A stretch of DNA of 64,000 bases, taken from positions 993,501 through 1,057,500 of the forward strand of contig CP051140.1 in NCBI GenBank assembly GCA_001592805.2, given 5' to 3'. Origin of the DNA: Peltaster fructicola. Taxonomy: Eukaryota; Ascomycota; Dothideomycetes. The position numbers and the translations under genes were made by a program. Under the pieces are notes generated by a model. That model had not been told where the DNA came from. It saw only the letters and a list, made by a program, of their open reading frames with translations, and ran no database searches. The first letter of the stretch is position 1. Each line of letters starts with the position of its first letter. Shown in pieces: positions 58,828 through 64,000 of the stretch.

Positions 58828-60627
58828 CTACCACATGAATCTCTGCACGTTCCCAGGCTCTGATGGCCAAGTGAAGCCTCTGTAGAGGAAGAGGTAGCCT
58901 GTCATAGCGTTAATGCAGATGTACCACACAGTCTCGAGCCACAATTGCTGCTCCTGCACCATCAATAGCACGGACCTGTGCCAACTAGCTTTGCTGCTGT
59001 CAAGCCTCTTGACGGGTGGCTCGTACCCGTCCGGTATGCTGAGCCGCCATACGAGCCATGGAAGTATGAAGTATCGAGGCTCCACGAGTGGAGCTGTGAT
59101 CAGTTGCAAAGTCGTGGTGCCCAGCCATATAAGCACGAATGCTGTGCCAGGACCTTCCGAAGACGACTTCACTGCTGAGTTGGATTCTTGTCGCGCTTCT
59201 TGGGACGAAGAGATCTGAATGGCTCTTGTTTGAGTCAGTCCCTGGATGCAGAGCCAAGCGACCAACGCATAGATCGGAATGACAGCATAACGCATCCACC
59301 ACGGACGCATGAGCAGCCGGAAGACATAGAAGGTATAGTGTCTGTTGTCTGCAAGTGTAAATGGATGAATGATTGTGTTGTAGTGCACGATTCCAGCTGC
59401 CACGATGGTGAAGAGTAGCAAATATCTGAGGCGTGGTAACTTCTTTGGGATTCCCTTTTGGCTGACCAAGGACGAAGTGCACGGAAGCTTTGCGAGGATT
59501 TCAGCTGCCATACTTAAGATGTGCGGCAGCAGGACTGGCCAGGCAAAGAAGAGTATATAAGGCCATAGGTAGAGCATTTGTGGAAGATGCAAGGTTGCGA
59601 TATGATTGCTTTTGTCGCCAAGAACAACTGATCCGTTCCAGAGGATGAAGCCGACAAATGCTATCAGCATGGCCATGTAGGGAGAAAGTACGACGATGAG
59701 GTCGCTAAGAGCAGCCGCGTCGGTCATGACCCTGAAGAGACCAACGACGATCGAAAGCATGCATTTGATGTAGTCTCGGTTCAAGTCAGCATGTGCAGTC
59801 GATGGGTAGCGGGATCCTCACCTTCGAATTGAGATCTCTTGATGGCAGGATTGTAGATGACTCTCATCCTATAACTCGTCTTGACAATGCTTAACCAGTT
59901 GTCGCCGAAGCCTGACTTGCCTTCGTGCATAGACTGCTTGACCACAGCATGTCCAGTATCGAGCTCCTGCACCAGGACTGTAGCAGCAGGAAAGATGGCA
60001 ACCCAGAAGATGTTTGTCTGACGGAAAATGAGAGTCCAGAGACCTAATAAGAACAGAAAAACTGCTTGAAATGCTTGAGGATGTCGTAGCAGGGCTGAAG
60101 AACGTTGACAGTTGAGGAAAGTCACAACTGCCAGAGTTGAAGCCACATCTGTGTAATACAGAGCGGCGAAGAAGAACAGTGGAGGGAAGAGAACAGTGTT
60201 GAGCGCAATGTGAGAGGCTGTTGATCGAGAGGCGTTCTGCCGTACCGCCTCTACGTCGCCTAGACGTCTACTCCTGAGTGCTAGCCCCCGTAGACCATAG
60301 AATAGGACGATGAGACAGACTGCATTTTCGATTCGTAATACGGTCGTACTACAACCTAGAATAGGGCTCAAGATTGCAGCGCTGAGGTACAGACCAGGAG
60401 GAGTCGTGATCTTCGGATCCCATGATCTCCAATGTCCTGCGCAGTATTGCTGTGCTTGAGGTATATGAAAGACCTCATCCTGAAGAACAATATGAGAAGA
60501 CCTCCTACCTTGTGCTACCAGAGAAACGTACCAGGTATGGTTGTGGCACGTTCTGATCGATGACCCAGACCCAGCTGGCAAGTAGAGCAAGCAAGATGGC
60601 CGAACATGAATAAATCGATGCTGCCAT
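58828..60627 (-). CDS. ALG10: Dolichyl-phosphate-glucose alpha-1,2-glucosyltransferase Alg10 (Die2)
   Basis: Exons 60627-60532, 60479-59822 and 59774-58828 (introns 60480-60531 and 59775-59821) give 566 residues. Alg10 adds the third and last glucose to the lipid-linked N-glycan in the ER, the signal for oligosaccharyltransferase. Evidence: DEVFHIPQAQQYC just after the first helix (luminal loop), SWDPKITTPPGLY, FRQTNIFWVAIF, and the hallmark HPFTLADNRHYTFYVFR, then a C-terminal EPRYFILPW. The first exon is a 32-residue signal-anchor. About ten hydrophobic segments. Reading frame intact. Head-to-head with PSF2, 231 bases apart. Confidence 0.95.
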
Positions 60628-60758
60628 TGTCTCGTCGCCAGCTTGTGAAGATGGGACACTCCAAGGGATGAGGACAAATATAAGTGTAATGCTCAATGAC
60701 AACGTTGATTGGCTGGATGCGCTTCTGCTGGCAACCCACTACACGCGCAGCCCTCGAT

Positions 60759-60764
60759 ACGCGT
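60759..60764. promoter_or_regulatory. MluI cell-cycle box ACGCGT upstream of PSF2
   Basis: The ACGCGT core bound by MBF (Mbp1/Swi6) in ascomycetes lies 95 bases before the PSF2 ATG, in the ALG10/PSF2 divergent spacer. DNA-replication genes are typical MBF targets. The same hexamer occurs elsewhere in the window, about as often as chance allows, so this is only suggestive. Confidence 0.4.
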
Positions 60765-60858
60765 TTGATGAGACCGTACATACGGCGCTCGTGACCTTTG
60801 ATCCTCGATCATTGTCGCACAGCAGCCTGCGGTGAGCAATGAGTCCATTTCTTACACA

Positions 60859-61678
60859 ATGTCGCTCCCACTTCCTCCTGGTCTTACACCAGCGGAAGTT
60901 GGCTTCCTCTGCGAGAATGAGCAGGTCACAGTGATACCGCGACAACGACTGGACGGTCTAGAGTTGATGAGTGTGAGTATCGACAACCGGGAAGGTCATG
61001 AGAGCAAGCGTTGACGCTCTGCAGGGTTCAACGCAACCATTGATCCCTCCGTTCCCGACACCTCTTCCATTATGGCTAGCATTGCTGCTGAAGAGACAGC
61101 AACGGGCCAACATACAGCCACCAGCTTGGCTCGACCCAGCTGCTCTCACGCAGATCCTTGATCTCGAAACTGACGAGAAGACATCACAAGTCTTCGCACC
61201 ACCGCCAGAGCTGCCAGCAGAGAATGCAGTGCGAGACGACGACGAAGAGTATTTGTCACACCATACTCTCGAATTGTCCACGCCCTTCCTGGCAAACACC
61301 TCGACGACGAGAGCACCAGCAGACTCTCTACCATTCCATTGGCTTGAGCTGAGCCATCTCCTACTTACAAATGCGGCGGACGACTTTCACGACCCAGACA
61401 CTGTACGCAGGCTAGTACGTGACTTGCAGGAAGTACGTATGAGCAAATTGAGGAAAGGATTTCGTGTGCTAGGTCCTGGGGGGGGAATCAAAATGAATGG
61501 CATTGGCGGTATGGAGATTGCAGAAGTTCACGGATTCGTCAGTGGTGTGGTTGACGGACTAAGGAAGATAGGTCGATCAAGGGAAGAGGCAAGAAAAGAG
61601 CGAGAAGCTGATGAGCGTGACAATGGTGCGTTTGGTGGTAGCAGCTATCAGGATGACGACGATGATATGCAGTTATGA
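60859..61678 (+). CDS. PSF2: GINS complex subunit Psf2
   Basis: Exons 60859-60972 and 61025-61678 (intron 60973-61024) give 255 residues. Psf2 with Sld5, Psf1 and Psf3 forms GINS, part of the Cdc45-MCM-GINS helicase. Evidence: [52 protein letters not shown], and [20 protein letters not shown] with [21 protein letters not shown] long Asp/Gly-rich linker and C-tail ([19 protein letters not shown]) follow. The run of eight G at 61478-61485 keeps the frame. A MluI box sits upstream. Head-to-head with ALG10. Confidence 0.95.
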
Positions 61679-61827
61679 TACATGATAGACCGCTGTCGTA
61701 AGATTACGATACATCGTCAAGCTTGTGCCACGCCTGTTGAGTCCATTGGACTTGACCTGCTTGAGTCTGATAGTGGCTGATTACGATTCCTGCCAATTCT
61801 TGTATTCATCGATGCAAACCTTGTTGT

Positions 61828-62718
61828 TCAGGTGGCTGCAACCTCTGGAGCAGGGAAGGTTGGCGCTTCGGCCCATGGCTTCTTGAGAGCATCCTGAATA
61901 TGCACAATGCTCTTTTTTGGGCCCGGTACTGGCCCGGACACAACGACGATACCGTTCTCCTTGTCAACCTTCATCACCTTCAGGTTCTGAATTGTATGTC
62001 GTTCGCCTCCCATCCTTCCAGCCATTCTCTTGCCGGGAAGCACACGGCTACCACTGCCTTGCGAAGCACCAGCCGAACCCATAGCACGATGTGTCAAGGA
62101 GGTACCGTGACTCGCAGGTTGACCACTGAAACCGTGTCTCTTCATACCACCAGCAAACCCTTTACCTTTGGTGATCGCCCGCACGTCAACGCACTGACCC
62201 TCATGGAAGAGGTCAGCTGTGATCACTGTTCCGACTGGTATCAGACCGGCTTCATTTCTGACTCGGAATTCGGCCAGATCCCGTGAGATAGGCACCTCTT
62301 GTGCTGCAAAATGTCCTCGCATCGGTCTGCTGACATTCCTCGACTCGGTCGTGCCGCTGCCTATCTGGACAGCCCAGTAGCCATGTTTGCGCATTGTCTT
62401 ATGCGACACAACCTGACATCGATCAAGCTGAAGGACTGTGCAAGCCTGGCGTCTTGCTGTGACCGGGTCGTAAATACCAGTCATTCCCTGCTTGATGACC
62501 AGCGCGCCTGACCGTCGTGGGATTATGTTCTCCTTCCGTAGGAATGCTGCTTGCTGTGATGCTCCAAGAAGATTGCCATTCATATTGTTATAGCGATTAT
62601 TCATGCTAGGCTTTTTGTTGTCAATCGAGTGAATCTCGCGTAGAAAGGTGCGCGAGACATTGGGACATAGGAAACGAGGAGGTAGGACGAAGAGCGGCGA
62701 TGGACCTTTGAGTGGCAT
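61828..62718 (-). CDS. MRPL9: Mitochondrial ribosomal protein uL3m
   Basis: Single exon, 296 residues from the ATG at 62718; the open frame upstream of it has no ATG. It is the large-subunit L3 protein of mitochondrial ribosomes. A presequence (FLCPNVSRTFLREIH) precedes SGALVIKQGMTGIYDP, TVLQLDRCQVVSHKT, EFRVRNEAGLIPVGTVI, and the universal L3 block DVRAITKGKGFAGGMKRHGF and ASHGTSLTHRAMGSAGASQ, ending VVSGPVPGPKKSIVHI. The next gene, an acetyltransferase, ends 245 bases upstream of it. Confidence 0.94.
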   Translation of the reverse strand: MPLKGPSPLFVLPPRFLCPNVSRTFLREIHSIDNKKPSMNNRYNNMNGNLLGASQQAAFLRKENIIPRRSGALVIKQGMTGIYDPVTARRQACTVLQLDRCQVVSHKTMRKHGYWAVQIGSGTTESRNVSRPMRGHFAAQEVPISRDLAEFRVRNEAGLIPVGTVITADLFHEGQCVDVRAITKGKGFAGGMKRHGFSGQPASHGTSLTHRAMGSAGASQGSGSRVLPGKRMAGRMGGERHTIQNLKVMKVDKENGIVVVSGPVPGPKKSIVHIQDALKKPWAEAPTFPAPEVAAT

Positions 62719-62963
62719 CTTGTTTGATGAGTGATTCGTGATGTGATCGATTGTGGTCTGTCGAAGGAGCGCTGCTTCGCGATTGGAGACGATATCAGTG
62801 CGGGACAAAAGTCTTGACCCGAAACACGTTATTTGGCAATATCATCATGTACAGTACAAAACACTACAAATGCTTCATCGGAGTTGATGTTGGGTATCGC
62901 CACGTCATAAAACATCGCTCGTCACGCCATAGCTCCGAAATGTCTGCTCCCAGTATAACCCTT

Positions 62964-64000
62964 TCACAGTCGTCCAGGCCCAGGTCCTGGGAGGCGTATG
63001 TTTCGTTTCCTTCTCATCTCCTCGATCATGCGATCGTTCTCTTCTTGTATCTCAGTCCGCATACGTCGATCGGTAGTTGATTCATTGATGGTGCGTACTT
63101 CCTTGGCAGGATTGCCAGCGACAATTGTGTAAGGCTTCACATTCTGGCTCGAGGTTAGCTTTGATCGTAACAGTAATGGCATCAACTCACTCTTGTCACC
63201 ACAGACCCAGCTGCGACAATAGCACCCTTGCCGATGACTCTATAAGCCAAGATTGTGACATTGCCACCAATCTTGCAGTCGTCCTCGACTCTGATGGACC
63301 CACCAAGGAAGTTTCCTTGACTGCCTGCAGTGCTCTTGGTGTCAATGCTGAACGTCATGCCGTAGAAGTTGACGTTGGGACCGATGGTACATCTGTTGCC
63401 TATGCTTATCTCGCAAGGATCTTGGATGTAGCAGCCTGCATAAATCACAGTCTCTGCACCTATGTTGAGGTTGTAGCCATAGTCGCAGTAGAATGGGCTT
63501 TCGACTATTGTTCTTTCTCCGCAGGTTCCCACTCGTCCAAGGAGATTAGCATCGCCATGATGCGAGGTACGCTTTGTGGGATCGAGAACAGCTGCGAAGC
63601 GAGAGGCACGCACATCAGGACTCATCGCTTCTGCTGGGAGGGACGCACGGTTGTACAAGTCGATCGCCGTCTTGCAATCCAGTCGATCTGCGTTGAGACT
63701 GCGATCCTTCCAGTGTCTGTATGGCTGACCGACCAGCATCTTGTCACGTTCGGACCACTCTCTCTCTGTCTGCATTGGAGGTAGGTGGCTTCCTCTTCTA
63801 GAGCTAGAGCTGTCGTGCGGAGGGAAACTCGACCCATTTGGCCCAGATGTGCGATACGACAATGGCGCGAAAGAATCTGGACCCGGCGGTCTCGTTTGCT
63901 CACCCTGAAAAGGTGGTATGTGGATAGGTGTGTAGTCAACATGTGGTAGCTTGTTGTACTGCAGGTGGATATGCTGTGCATCAGGATAAGGTGGACGATT
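62964..64000 (-). CDS. Hexapeptide-repeat (LacA/NodL-type) O-acetyltransferase, 5' end beyond the window
   Basis: The reading frame is open to the right edge, so the start is outside. Exons here: 64000-63191 and 63143-62964 (intron 63144-63190). A Pro/Ser/Tyr-rich, probably disordered N-terminal part (PDAQHIHLQYNKLP) precedes the maltose-acetyltransferase helical motif (ERDKMLVGQPYRHWKD), then the left-handed beta-helix: SPFYCDYGYNLNIGAETVIYA, IGNRCTIGPNVNFYG, IGGNVTILAYRVIGKGAIV and NVKPYTIVAGNPAKEVR. The position that carries the catalytic His in bacterial LacA (THP) reads GMTFSID here, without His, as in some fungal homologues I know. Acceptor unknown. The N-terminal extension could be a separate domain; a zinc-cluster regulator fusion exists in other fungi and needs the sequence to the right. 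Confidence 0.84.

Noticed and set aside
1-64000. Transposons, virus-like elements, secondary-metabolite cluster or RIP-mutated tract
   Set aside because: No transposase, reverse-transcriptase, capsid, polyketide or peptide-synthase motifs, no long terminal or inverted repeats, and no AT-rich blocks were seen.

Overview
This window reads as nuclear DNA of a filamentous ascomycete (Pezizomycotina), most likely a Dothideomycete. Genes are dense and on both strands. Nearly every intron is 45 to 65 bases with GT..AG ends and a CTAAC/CTGAC-like branch site. The proteins are typical Pezizomycotina versions (eIF3d with an RGG stretch, Crz1, Lrg1, Ufd2, Mcr1, Alg10, a DUF7918-type protein, Kre9-like GPI proteins). 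No mitochondrial DNA, rDNA, convincing tRNA gene, CRISPR array, transposon or virus-like element was seen. It is mostly a housekeeping region, not a secondary-metabolite cluster or an effector island.

Layout. 1-8 kb: end of an MFS transporter, eIF3d, two Kre9-like GPI-anchored proteins of identical length (213 residues), a truncated small fungal protein, and a secreted type-B carboxylesterase on the minus strand. 8.8-16.6 kb: LRG1 (LIM-RhoGAP), RPB4, RPF2 and a monothiol glutaredoxin. 17.6-22.5 kb: a CCCH zinc-finger protein, ILV6, and a KH-domain protein with a 22-base microexon. 24-30.7 kb: CRZ1, mitochondrial glycerol-3-phosphate dehydrogenase (GUT2) and GPI10. 31.9-39.2 kb: acyl-CoA thioesterase, BMT5, UFD2 and an ER-type DnaJ protein. 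40.6-50.2 kb: an NmrA-like protein, a TatD nuclease, a DUF7918-like protein, a second MFS drug transporter and a sugar-type MFS transporter. 50.3-64 kb: MCR1, CWF18, an Ssp1/Tos3-type kinase, ALG10, PSF2, mitochondrial uL3 and a hexapeptide-repeat acetyltransferase that runs off the right edge.

Several genes sit in head-to-head pairs sharing 185 to 336 bases (RPF2/GRX, ILV6/KH, thioesterase/BMT5, MCR1/CWF18, ALG10/PSF2). UFD2 and the ER DnaJ gene face each other with only 36 bases between their stop codons, and both families are linked to ER-associated degradation. A perfect Gcn4/CPC-1 site lies just upstream of ILV6 and an ACGCGT MluI box upstream of PSF2.

The most striking structural signal is that seven conserved genes (eIF3d, CRZ1, GUT2, thioesterase, an MFS transporter, MCR1, the kinase) carry reading-frame breaks. 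There are about ten in all, and all are best explained by loss of one or two bases, mostly in short homopolymers or dinucleotide repeats. This points to a systematic consensus error in the assembly more than to biology, though GUT2 with three breaks deserves a separate check. I found no clear candidate for a wholly new biological system. The stretch 30.98-31.86 kb remains unexplained and looks partly coding.
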